A stretch of DNA of 18,558 nucleotides from DATGHS01 sp035307785. Lineage in GTDB: Bacteria > Planctomycetota > Planctomycetia > Gemmatales > Gemmataceae. Below the pieces are notes generated by a model. It made no database searches. It saw nothing but the letters and a program-made list of their open reading frames with translations, and was not told the origin of the DNA. The stretch spans positions 1 to 18,558 of the forward strand of contig DATGHS010000117.1 of assembly GCA_035307785.1 (NCBI GenBank), in the 5' to 3' direction. Numbering within the stretch: position 1 is the first letter of the stretch; each line of letters begins with the position of its first letter. This document shows, piece by piece, positions 6,624-14,627 of the stretch. Both the position numbers and the translations under genes were made by a program.

Positions 6624-7502
6624 TCACTTCATTTCAATTCTGCCGAGGTCCAATGTTTGACCGGCTTTGATTGCGATCGTCTGGCCCTTGCTCGGCCTCT
6701 TTGGATCGTCGGGTCTGTGCAGCCAACCGTTCTTTTCATGTTTCACGTACAGTAGGAAATTGCCGGCCGGCGCGTTTTTGATCTCGAAAGTCCCGTCTTC
6801 CTTCGTCAACGCAAAGTAGGGATGGTTCAAGACGATGATGCGACCTTCCATCCATCGATGGAGCGTACAACTAATCGGAATCACATCTTTCTGCGCCTTC
6901 AGTTCGTACGTCGCTTTCCCACCTGGCGGTATCGTTGAATTCTTGGAGCCGTTGCGCTCGGAGTCGCCGCTGAACGAGAACGAGTGCGCGAACCCTGCCG
7001 AATTGCGCACTTCCAATGTCTGGCCCTCGCGGAACATAATCACGCGAGGCTCGAACAAACAGCACGGCTGATCAATGACGGCGTTATTTTTTGGGACAGC
7101 CTTTAGATCGGGATGAATCGGTATCTCGGCGGGCTTTTTGATCGACCGGTCACTGTCTTGAATGGAAGCGATCCAGACCATTACGTTGGCAACGCCTTTC
7201 GTTTTTTTGTCAATCTTGAATTCATCGCTGAGGAGCACGCCGCCCTTAATACATGGAGGGATATTGGCTGGGGGCTCATTCGCGACCAAATTCCTTGGGG
7301 CCGGAATCGCCGCCGGCGTCCACTCAACTTTGCCCTTGATGTTGCCCCAGCCCTGTGCAAAGGCTCCTCCGCAAAAAGCCAAGAAGGCGCTCAACGCCAG
7401 TATGTAGGGGAGGCCGTTAGCCCGAAGCGCTAGCAAGGGCGCTATCTGGTATCCTCGCTGGCGCTTCGGGCTAACCTGCCGATTTAGTTTGGTACGTTTC
7501 AT
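6624..7502 (-). CDS. Secreted cupredoxin-like protein with type-1 copper ligands (paralogue 3)
   Basis: This is the first of the three copper-protein paralogues in transcription order (292 residues from the ATG at 7502). The mature part starts after a signal sequence, PYILALSAFLAFCGGAFA-Q, cleaved near residue 49, and closely follows paralogue 2: GWGNIKGKVEW, GVANVMVWI, VIDQPCCLFEPRV, NSAGFAHSF (H173) and SCTLHRWMEG (C212, H215, M218), with a C-terminal GTFEIKNAPAG domain. Its N-region is unusual: about 25 residues before the hydrophobic core (VSPKRQRG to LALRANGL) are encoded by a palindromic repeat at 7416-7475. The start is uncertain. An in-frame GTG at 7514 would add four residues, and neither site has a good ribosome binding site. 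It is probably a periplasmic electron carrier. A gap of 185 bases separates it from the octaheme cytochrome gene. Confidence 0.78.
   Translation of the reverse strand: MKRTKLNRQVSPKRQRGYQIAPLLALRANGLPYILALSAFLAFCGGAFAQGWGNIKGKVEWTPAAIPAPRNLVANEPPANIPPCIKGGVLLSDEFKIDKKTKGVANVMVWIASIQDSDRSIKKPAEIPIHPDLKAVPKNNAVIDQPCCLFEPRVIMFREGQTLEVRNSAGFAHSFSFSGDSERNGSKNSTIPPGGKATYELKAQKDVIPISCTLHRWMEGRIIVLNHPYFALTKEDGTFEIKNAPAGNFLLYVKHEKNGWLHRPDDPKRPSKGQTIAIKAGQTLDLGRIEMK
7416..7475. repeat. Palindromic repeat inside the signal-peptide coding region
   Basis: The arm GTTAGCCCGAAGCGCTAGC (7416-7434) is matched by GCTGGCGCTTCGGGCTAAC (7457-7475) with one mismatch in 19, leaving a 22-base loop. Its translation (VSPKRQRG and LALRANGL) has the look of repeat-derived peptide. 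Paralogue 2 has no counterpart to this segment. Confidence 0.85.
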
Positions 7503-7544
7503 TCCAAACTTCACTTATCAAGTATGCGATACAAACGTTCATCC

Positions 7545-7638
7545 GTCGTTTCATTTAGTCGTTTCATTTCACTTTTTGTCGTTTCATTTCACAAATCGTC
7601 ACGTCATTTCATGGGGGTACTCATTTTGTGAAATGACG
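7545..7638. repeat. Short GTCGTTTCATTT repeats and inverted repeat between cytochrome and cupredoxin genes
   Basis: GTCGTTTCATTT occurs at 7545-7556, 7558-7569 and 7578-7589. Related CGTCATTTCA (7602-7611) is the exact reverse complement of TGAAATGACG (7629-7638), a 10-bp stem with a 17-base loop. The block lies downstream of the octaheme cytochrome stop and upstream of paralogue 3, on the strand that transcribes both. It could be a partial terminator, a regulator site or a decayed repeat. The gap 7503-7687 holds no gene. Confidence 0.65.
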
Positions 7639-7687
7639 CAACCGGTCTCAAAAATCCCCTCGCCAAGTCGGCCTGAGTCTGGCTTCG

Positions 7688-10600
7688 TCATTTTTTGTTC
7701 TCTGCCGCTGGCGCGGAAGCAGCAGCCGGCGGAGCGCCAAGCCCCAAGGGCTCACGGCCCTTCAGGATCGACCAATCCTTCACCTGGCCGTACAGCATCA
7801 GGAAATCGGCCACGGCCTGAATCTGATCTTCCGAGTTGCCGATGAAGGCATCCTGATTCTCGCGGGCCGACGCCTTGAAGTTGATCGGCATGATCGACTC
7901 GTAATGCAGGAAGCGCTTCGGATTGGTCACCCAGCGCTGGGTCCAGTCGGGCCGGCCACGATCAAAGAAGCCGTCGAGCGTGGGTCCTTTGTATTCCTTG
8001 GGCTCCACGCCGCCGACCTTGTGGCAGGTGAGGCACAGGTTGCCGTTGACCACCAGCCGGTGCGCGTCAGCCACATACGCCTCTTCATGTTCCCACTTGT
8101 CCTTTAACTTCGCCTGGCCGTTGGCATTCCATTCCTTCTCTTCTTTCTCGGCATCCTCTTTGGCCTTCTTGGCAAGGTCCGATTCGGCCTGGTTCTTTTC
8201 CTTCTCGGCTTTTTGCAACTGGTCGTCGGCCTGCTTCTTCTTCTCCTTGATGGCGTCGAGTTCCTTTTGGAATTGAGCGTCAAAGTACTTTTGCAGGCTG
8301 GCCAGCCGCTGTTCGTAGGCGTTCTTGAACTTGCCGTCGGGGTTCAGGTTCACGTTGCCGGTTTCTTTCACGTCCTTGGGAACCGGCGTGGCCTTGAGCC
8401 GAGCGATGTATTCCGCCGTGCGCTGCCGCAGATAGGTCGGCTCGCGCTGCGGAATGCCCACATAAGGATAGGTGAGGCCGATGCCGAAATTGTGCACCTT
8501 GTCCACGGAGGTGAAGTAATTGACGAGCGCCTGGGCATCGTCTTCGCTCATGTTAAACTTCGGCATGCGCAAGACCGTGAGTTCGCGGATTTTCATCGGG
8601 TTCAGCAAGAAACGATAGAGCCAGTCGGGCTGCACGCGCTCGCCCTCGTGAATGAGCGTGGGCGGTCCGGCCCCGACTGAGTAATTGACCTTACCGGTGC
8701 CGTACACCGCCGGATCTTTCTTCTGAAGGTACTTAGAAAGCAACGTCATGAACGCGCCGCCGAGTTCCGGCGAATTGTGCAAGACGTTCTCATTCGGAAT
8801 GGAGATCACGCCCGAGGCTTGCAAGTCGCGCGCGTTGCCGTTGGAGCCAAATTGGAAGGCGTCCATCAGCCAGACTTGGGTCTTGGTCTTGTCCGCCGAA
8901 TCGGGATCATCTTCCAATTGCTTGTAATCGATGACCGGCGGCACGCCGTGGACGGTTTGCCGGTCCGGCTTCGGTTGCGGCAGGCCAGCCCACGACAGGT
9001 GATTCCGAATGAGGCCCATGCGCGAATCGCCCACGTCGTCGCCCTTGTAATCGGCCGGCGATTTGAAGACTTCCGGGTTGTCGTTGAGCGACTTGAAATC
9101 GAACGGTTTGAAATCGACCGCACCAGGCCGGATCACGTGGCAGCCGGCACAGTTGAATTTGTCGATGACCTGCTGGCCTTTTACTTCATTCAGACGATCC
9201 GGGGCCGGATTGTACACATACTTCGATGGCACTGGCTCTGCTACAAGACCCAGGACAAACGTCATCACCGCTTCGCGAACTTCCGCTTCCTCGTACGAAG
9301 CGCGTCGCTCGAATTCCTCGGCCGATTCGCCGGCTTTCGGCCGGGAGCGGGCAAAGGAGAACTGCGGCATGCGGAGGCGTTCGTCCCAACTCTTGATCCG
9401 GTTGAAGTCGTAACTGCGCGGCTCCATCAGCTTCAGGTGCAGGAAGCCTTCGCGCCTCTGGTGATGGTGGTCGAGCATGTCGGCGAAGAACTTTTCGTAC
9501 GGCCGCTTGCCGTCGGCCGACTTGTGCCAATCCTTGGCCGGCTGCGATGGATCTTTCGCGTCGTCGCGATCCTTCACGATGTTGAAGTGCGACTTCACAA
9601 AGTTGTCTGAATCCTCGAATGCCAGCCGCTCAGCATCCTTCTTGCCCCAATCGTTGAGCGCGGTGCCAATTTGTTTGGCGGTCTGGAAGCCCGGAATGCT
9701 GTGGCAGCCGAAGCAACCCTGGTAGCCGATTCCTTTCTTGCCCACGTACATCATCAACTTGTCGCTGCTGAGCGGCTTGCCCAAGTCTTTTTCGTCCACT
9801 TGAAGTTCGCGCTCGTCGGCCTCGGCGCCAAGCTTCATTTCCTGCGCGTCCTTATCGCTCAGGCCCGATTTGAGAATCTGCTCGGCCCGGCTGCGCGGGA
9901 CCAGCTTTTCCAGATGCATCTTGGCCATTTGCAACAGCGTTTCGGTCTCCGGCTCCGCCACCGCCACCGGTGTCCAGTCGGTGGCCTTTTGGGCCAGCAG
10001 CCAGGCAGCGATGTCGTTGGCATCTTCGGGCTGTAGCTGGACGTTCGGCATCAGGGTGCGCGGATTGTGGTGCGACGGGTTCAGCAGCCATTGCACCAGC
10101 CACTTGCGGGCGTCTTCTGCCGCGCGGCCTTCTGGCATGAGCTTGGCGGCCACGCGGCTGAGGTTCGGGCCGAACGTGGCTTCGCCGATCAGCTCCGGCA
10201 CCTTCTTGCCGTCCACCGCTTGGCCGGGCCTTTCAGTGCCCTGGTGCACGTGGCATGCCATGCAGCCGCGCTCACCGAACAGCATGCGGCCGCGCTTTTC
10301 ATCCGGCGCTTTCGCCGGCAACTGGCTCATGGCTACCGGCGGCGCCTGCGCCAACATTTCCTTGCGGTGATTGATGTTCAGTTGCAGTGCAGCAATTTGT
10401 TTCCTCACGTTGTCCACATCGCCTGGCAATGCGGCTAATTCCTTCATCTCCGACTCGATCTTCGCCTTCTTAGCCTGCAGTTCCGCCAACCGCTGTTCGC
10501 ACTTCGTCAGGCTCGCATTCAGGTTGGCCAGTTGCTGTAGGTCCTTGTTGCCGGCATCAACCGGCTCCGAGTGCCATTTCTTGAGTTCATTCACATTCGC

Positions 10601-12382
10601 CTGGCTCTTCGCGATCAGATAATGCGCAATCGACGCGATTTCGGTGTCGGGGAACTTCTTCTGGCTATCGGGCAGATTCTCCGGCAAGTTGTTCACCTGC
10701 ATATAGAAATGCGGCATCTTGGTGTCAGGCCGGAAGTCGCGCGGCGCCTTGATCCACGGCCGAACCCAGCTTTCGGTGGTCTTCTCGGCCAGGCGGAACA
10801 AACTCGGGCCGACCTTGCGCATGGTGCCGGGCGGGTTGAGTGGATCGGACTGTGCCTTCACGCGCTCGGCCGGCGAGAGCATTTCTAGCGGCGGATCGGG
10901 TTCGAGACGCATGTCGGGGCCAATGCGGCGGCCCGACTTCAAGCCGGAGATTTCATGGCAGCCGAAACAGCCGAGTTCGCGAACGAGGTTATAGCCCTTC
11001 AGCAGCTTGGGCGCTTCCTGCCGTACCCCTTCGCGAACGAGGTCGGTTACCTGGTGATGACACTTCAAGCAGCTTGATTCGACGAACCGATGCGAAAGCA
11101 TCGGGTAATCCCAGAAGTGATTCGACTTCCAGCCGTACACCTCTTCCCAGCGCTCCATCGACGTGGAATTGTTTGGTGAGTGCGAGGCTTCGAAGAAGGC
11201 AGTAGCGCTGCCCTGGCCGGCGTGGCAAATGGTGCAGCCGAATTTCTCGCTGGGGTGCGGGCTGTTTTCATCTACGAAGAGATCGAGCCGCGGGTGGTTG
11301 CAGAACTCGGTCACGCGGCCGGCAGTAAGTTGATCGGCCGAAATCCGCGTCGGCCGTAGCCGCTCCGGGTCCGGCAAGTCGGTCATACCGCCAAGCTTCT
11401 TGCGGTCTTTGAGAATCTTCGAGGCCACAAGGAACTGGTCGGTCAGTTCGCGATCCTGCCCCGGATCGTCGTTCAGCTTGCGCAGAGCCGCTTTGCCGAA
11501 GCCCGACTGGGTAATGCCGAGATGGCAGGTAGTGCAGCGGTCGTAACGTGTAACGTACTTGAAATTGTAATCGATGGGCAATTCGTCGAGCACAGTCTGC
11601 TGAATCTTCACCGGCGAGGCGAAGGCGTCGATGACCGGCAGGGTCCGGAACGTGTCGGCCCCGGTCCAGCGCTTTTGCGAAGCCAGCTTGACGAAGCGGT
11701 CGAATTCGGCGGTCAACTCCTTGTTGCGTTTCTGGGTTTCGTCGAGGTAGTCCTTCAAATCGGTAAAAGACGGCTGAGCGGTGCCTTCCGATTGCGCGCG
11801 CTGGCGGAGAATTGTTTGGGTGCCGGCGGGCAGGGCGGCGAGTTCACTGTCGGTTAAAGGCTTCGCAAATTCCGAATCATATCGCTGCTGATTCGCGTCC
11901 ACTTCGTCGCTGACTTTGTCTAGGCTTTGCTTGATCTGTTGGAGTTCGGACTTGTAATTCACCGCCTGATTGGATTGCGGTCCGAATTGGTCCACCGCCT
12001 TGTTGTAAAAGCTCATCACCGAGTCGTACTTCGCCTTCACATCGGCCTTTTCGTTTTCCTTCTTCAGCTTGACCGACAGGAGATCGCCCATGCTGGCTTC
12101 AATGCGTGCCTTTGCCTGAGCACTCACGCTGTTGAGAGCTTTCAGTTCTTCCTCGATTTGCATGATCTCATTCTGCTTTTCCTTTGACGGCGTCTTCGAC
12201 AGAAGGTTGCGAATGGCCATCTCTTCTTCGACTGTGCGGAACAGCCGCTGCTCGACCTTCCATTCGCGGAAATAATCATCCGAGAACATCGCGATGGTCA
12301 CGAGCAGCGTGAGAATGCTCGAAACCGCAAAGACGATGTGCAGCGTCTTGGTATTGCGATAAGTGCTATCGGTGGCAGCCAT
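7688..12382 (-). CDS. Membrane-anchored octaheme cytochrome c (1564 aa)
   Basis: This very large c-type cytochrome has eight CXXCH heme sites, with first cysteines at residues 283 (CTTCH), 383 (CTICH), 438 (CLKCH), 472 (CFGCH), 707 (CMACH), 890 (CFGCH), 1078 (CAGCH) and 1450 (CLTCH). A single transmembrane helix at about 14-34 anchors it, so the heme parts should face the periplasm. Charged coiled-coil-like stretches occupy about 50-170, 620-680 and 1354-1427. Several hemes sit in class-I-like domains with a later Met that could be the distal ligand, such as TKMPHF, TLMPN, LRMPKF and SIMPIN. It follows the cytochrome b genes on the same strand, with AAGGA 6 bases before the ATG. It probably takes the place of cytochrome c1 or f in the Rieske/cytochrome b complex and passes electrons on; that role is inferred. 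The C-terminus is an Ala/Pro-rich tail. Confidence 0.9.
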   Translation of the reverse strand: MAATDSTYRNTKTLHIVFAVSSILTLLVTIAMFSDDYFREWKVEQRLFRTVEEEMAIRNLLSKTPSKEKQNEIMQIEEELKALNSVSAQAKARIEASMGDLLSVKLKKENEKADVKAKYDSVMSFYNKAVDQFGPQSNQAVNYKSELQQIKQSLDKVSDEVDANQQRYDSEFAKPLTDSELAALPAGTQTILRQRAQSEGTAQPSFTDLKDYLDETQKRNKELTAEFDRFVKLASQKRWTGADTFRTLPVIDAFASPVKIQQTVLDELPIDYNFKYVTRYDRCTTCHLGITQSGFGKAALRKLNDDPGQDRELTDQFLVASKILKDRKKLGGMTDLPDPERLRPTRISADQLTAGRVTEFCNHPRLDLFVDENSPHPSEKFGCTICHAGQGSATAFFEASHSPNNSTSMERWEEVYGWKSNHFWDYPMLSHRFVESSCLKCHHQVTDLVREGVRQEAPKLLKGYNLVRELGCFGCHEISGLKSGRRIGPDMRLEPDPPLEMLSPAERVKAQSDPLNPPGTMRKVGPSLFRLAEKTTESWVRPWIKAPRDFRPDTKMPHFYMQVNNLPENLPDSQKKFPDTEIASIAHYLIAKSQANVNELKKWHSEPVDAGNKDLQQLANLNASLTKCEQRLAELQAKKAKIESEMKELAALPGDVDNVRKQIAALQLNINHRKEMLAQAPPVAMSQLPAKAPDEKRGRMLFGERGCMACHVHQGTERPGQAVDGKKVPELIGEATFGPNLSRVAAKLMPEGRAAEDARKWLVQWLLNPSHHNPRTLMPNVQLQPEDANDIAAWLLAQKATDWTPVAVAEPETETLLQMAKMHLEKLVPRSRAEQILKSGLSDKDAQEMKLGAEADERELQVDEKDLGKPLSSDKLMMYVGKKGIGYQGCFGCHSIPGFQTAKQIGTALNDWGKKDAERLAFEDSDNFVKSHFNIVKDRDDAKDPSQPAKDWHKSADGKRPYEKFFADMLDHHHQRREGFLHLKLMEPRSYDFNRIKSWDERLRMPQFSFARSRPKAGESAEEFERRASYEEAEVREAVMTFVLGLVAEPVPSKYVYNPAPDRLNEVKGQQVIDKFNCAGCHVIRPGAVDFKPFDFKSLNDNPEVFKSPADYKGDDVGDSRMGLIRNHLSWAGLPQPKPDRQTVHGVPPVIDYKQLEDDPDSADKTKTQVWLMDAFQFGSNGNARDLQASGVISIPNENVLHNSPELGGAFMTLLSKYLQKKDPAVYGTGKVNYSVGAGPPTLIHEGERVQPDWLYRFLLNPMKIRELTVLRMPKFNMSEDDAQALVNYFTSVDKVHNFGIGLTYPYVGIPQREPTYLRQRTAEYIARLKATPVPKDVKETGNVNLNPDGKFKNAYEQRLASLQKYFDAQFQKELDAIKEKKKQADDQLQKAEKEKNQAESDLAKKAKEDAEKEEKEWNANGQAKLKDKWEHEEAYVADAHRLVVNGNLCLTCHKVGGVEPKEYKGPTLDGFFDRGRPDWTQRWVTNPKRFLHYESIMPINFKASARENQDAFIGNSEDQIQAVADFLMLYGQVKDWSILKGREPLGLGAPPAAASAPAAENKK

Positions 12383-12398
12383 TGGGAATCCTTGCTAA

Positions 12399-12410
12399 GC
12401 CGCAAGCGGC
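12399..12410. repeat. Short palindrome GCCGCAAGCGGC before the octaheme cytochrome
   Basis: GCCGCAAGCGGC lies in the 37-base gap between the subunit IV stop and the cytochrome c start. The same 12-mer, preceded by AA, occurs at 16324-16335 inside the end of mtnA. It is a small hairpin close to the ribosome binding site; any function is unknown. Confidence 0.55.
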
Positions 12411-12419
12411 CAATCGTGG

Positions 12420-13730
12420 CTAAATATTGAAGAAGACTTCCGGCAAATACACGATGTATTTCAGGTTGAAGGCCCAGCGCAAAAACATCTTCGTGGGCAG
12501 CGCGGCCATGAATTGCAGCAGCGTGACCAGCATAAAGAAGCGAGCAAAGCCCATTTTGATGAAGAACTTCCGCATGATCGTCTTCGCCAAGAGCGGTGGT
12601 GTCGCGAACAGGTACAGCAGCACCAGCACGATGCCGGGAAGCTCGCGCAGCAAGCGCGAGCCCCACGGACCACCAGTCTGAAGTTTGGTCGGGTCGCCCA
12701 TCACGTTGAGCCAGAACATTTCGGATAGGTTGATGTTATTCAGCGGCACAACTTTGTGCGAATCCCAAAACTCGAACGGGCCGAAGAAGTTCCAGTTGGG
12801 ACCGCGTAAGAATGTGCCGAGCACGATGAGCACCACCCACAGCACCACGAAGCCGTAGAGGAACGTGGCCATGGCAAACTTGCGCTGGGCATAGGTGTAA
12901 TAGCCATTGCCCTTGGTGTTGTAATCGATGTAGGGAATGGCCATGAGGCCCACGATAATCATCGTCGGCAGCACCACGCCGGCCATCCATGGATCGAAAT
13001 ACACCAGCATTTCCTGCAAGCCCAGAAAGTACCACGGGGCCTTCGACGGATTCGGGGCTTTCGCGGCGGTCGCAGGCTGTTCAAGAGGGGCCTTTAGCAG
13101 TACCGACCAGACAATCAATGCGGCGGTGGCGATCACCATGCAGATCAATTCTGTGTACACGAGGTCCGGCCAGACCAAGACTTTCTCGTCGTCCTTTTCC
13201 AGCACCGGCTTATTCGCTGCAATGAGTTCGTCGTTGATGACGGCCCGCCGCAGGCCGAGCCAGCTAAAGAAGCCTACGCTAAAGATCAGCATCACGATGG
13301 GGACGTTATCTTCCTTCGTGATAATGCTGCGGAAATCTTCATTGGTCATGGCCCAGCCGGAAAGCAGCAGGAACGCATTCATGAGGCCAATGGCGACCGG
13401 CGGGCTGGTGATTGTCTTGCGCCATTGCAGCACGCAGATAAAGGCAATCGTGGAGCCAACGAAGTAAATAATCGGGCCCCAGATGTAATTCAGGATTTTG
13501 GTGGAAGTCTGGACAATTGCTTCCGGCAGCACTGGCGCGCTCCGCGGCGCGAACGAACCTGTCATCAGGAAGAGCAGGGCGTGCAGCAGGAAGATGAAGC
13601 CGACAATGCCCCAGGCGTTCTTTTGCCGGCGCTCATTCTTATAGAAGTTGGCAAAGCCGAAATTCAAACACGCGCATATCAAGAAGAAGCCGGCCAGACC
13701 GAGCTGAAATCCTGGTGTCATCGAATGCAT
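12420..13730 (-). CDS. Cytochrome b subunit IV-type protein with extra N-terminal membrane domain
   Basis: This multi-helix membrane protein (436 residues) carries the C-terminal half of cytochrome b. From about residue 184 (KVLVWPDLVYTELICMVI) it resembles subunit IV (PetD) of b6f complexes. It has NPSKAPWYFLGLQEMLVYFD where the Qo-site PEWY motif is expected, reading APWY at 231-234. It continues with DPWMAGVVLPTMIIVGL and GPNWNFFGPFEFWD. Canonical subunit IV is about 160 residues; here about 185 residues with roughly five predicted helices precede the homologous part. Further helices lie at about 285-310, 365-385 and 395-415. It forms part of the quinol-oxidising membrane core with the next upstream gene. 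The ATG at 13730 (GGGAG 9 bases upstream) is preferred to an in-frame TTG at 13736. Confidence 0.88.
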   Translation of the reverse strand: MHSMTPGFQLGLAGFFLICACLNFGFANFYKNERRQKNAWGIVGFIFLLHALLFLMTGSFAPRSAPVLPEAIVQTSTKILNYIWGPIIYFVGSTIAFICVLQWRKTITSPPVAIGLMNAFLLLSGWAMTNEDFRSIITKEDNVPIVMLIFSVGFFSWLGLRRAVINDELIAANKPVLEKDDEKVLVWPDLVYTELICMVIATAALIVWSVLLKAPLEQPATAAKAPNPSKAPWYFLGLQEMLVYFDPWMAGVVLPTMIIVGLMAIPYIDYNTKGNGYYTYAQRKFAMATFLYGFVVLWVVLIVLGTFLRGPNWNFFGPFEFWDSHKVVPLNNINLSEMFWLNVMGDPTKLQTGGPWGSRLLRELPGIVLVLLYLFATPPLLAKTIMRKFFIKMGFARFFMLVTLLQFMAALPTKMFLRWAFNLKYIVYLPEVFFNI

Positions 13731-13750
13731 TTCCAAACTCTCCCGCCGTT

Positions 13751-13801
13751 GTCGCAGGCCTAAGCCTGCGGCGGCATCTGCAGGCTAAAGCCTGTGGCCA
13801 C
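13751..13801. repeat. Palindromic repeat (CAGGCTTTAGCCTG-like) between the two cytochrome b genes
   Basis: Two adjacent hairpins: CGCAGGC-CTAA-GCCTGCG (13753-13770) and CAGGCT-AA-AGCCTG (13781-13794). The whole segment is also an imperfect larger palindrome, with GTCGCAGGC opposite GCCTGTGGC. It fills most of the 86-base gap between the subunit IV start and the cytochrome b6 stop. Confidence 0.8.
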
Positions 13802-13816
13802 AACTTCCAGCCAAAA

Positions 13817-14590
13817 TCACAGAGCCCCGCTAATGCCGCCATCCTTGCGCACGCGCCAAAAGTGCACGGCAATGAGCACCGCGACCACCAGCGGAATGGC
13901 CACGCAGTGCAGCACGTAGAAGCGCAACAACGTATCGCCGCTGACAAACCGGCCGCCGAGCAATAAAAAGCGCGCATCGGAGCCTGAATGTATGAGTGGC
14001 ACCCCGCCCACCTGTAATAACGGCGCAATGGGTCCTTCGTAGCCTACAATCGGCGTGGCGCGAGCCATGTTGCTGCCCACCGTGATCGCCCAGATTGCAA
14101 GCTGATCCCACGGCAATAGGTAGCCGGTGAAGCTCAGAAGCAGCGTTAACACCAGCAGTATTACACCGACAGACCAGTTGAATTCCCGCGGCGGCTTGTA
14201 GCTTCCCGTGAGGAACACACGGTACATGTGCAGCCATATCGTGATTACCATGGCGTGGGCGCCCCAGCGGTGCATTTCGCGAAGCACGCCGAGGGTAGTC
14301 ACGTCGCGCAGCTGCAAGATGTCGTTGTAAGCGTGTTCCAACGTGGGCCGATAGTAGAACATCAACAATACGCCGGTGACGGTTTCCACCAGGAACAGGA
14401 AGAACGTGAGCCCGCCCATACACCAGGTGTAGCTAAGTGCGATGCCGCTTTTGCGGATCGACACGGGGTGCAAGTGCAGGAACACGTTCGTGAGCATCAC
14501 CACCACGCGATTACGCCGATCGCGCGGGGCCGGGTGGCGGAAGATGCTTTTCCAAATCTGCGAATTGCGAATATGGTCGCCGAGCGACAT
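13817..14590 (-). CDS. Cytochrome b6-type subunit of a Rieske/cytochrome b complex
   Basis: This 257-residue, four-helix N-terminal half of cytochrome b resembles PetB of b6f complexes. The bis-His heme ligands are H107 and H121 in one helix (MHRWGAHAMV and WLHMYRVFLTG) and H228 and H243 in another (FYVLHCV and AVHFWRVRKDGGISG). The 15-residue step between the second pair is the b6 spacing; bc1 cytochrome b has 14. SFTGYLLPWDQLAIWA is the usual Qo-side segment. C57 in TWCMGGLTFFLFL aligns with the b6 cysteine that covalently holds heme ci (cn). The N-terminal 45 residues are longer and more basic than in plastid b6. AGGA lies about 9 bases before the ATG. It lies between the Rieske and subunit IV genes, as expected for a split cytochrome b. 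Confidence 0.95.
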   Translation of the reverse strand: MSLGDHIRNSQIWKSIFRHPAPRDRRNRVVVMLTNVFLHLHPVSIRKSGIALSYTWCMGGLTFFLFLVETVTGVLLMFYYRPTLEHAYNDILQLRDVTTLGVLREMHRWGAHAMVITIWLHMYRVFLTGSYKPPREFNWSVGVILLVLTLLLSFTGYLLPWDQLAIWAITVGSNMARATPIVGYEGPIAPLLQVGGVPLIHSGSDARFLLLGGRFVSGDTLLRFYVLHCVAIPLVVAVLIAVHFWRVRKDGGISGAL

Positions 14591-14627
14591 GATGCTTTTC
14601 CTTGGTTCCTATTTCTGTTCTCTCGCG

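Noticed and set aside
7545..7638. CRISPR-like short repeat array
   Set aside because: Units are only 12 bases, spacing is irregular (1 and 8 bases between copies), and no cas gene is nearby.
8777..9610. 277-codon plus-strand frame inside the octaheme cytochrome gene
   Set aside because: Antisense shadow of a strongly supported gene; no recognisable domains and no ribosome binding site.
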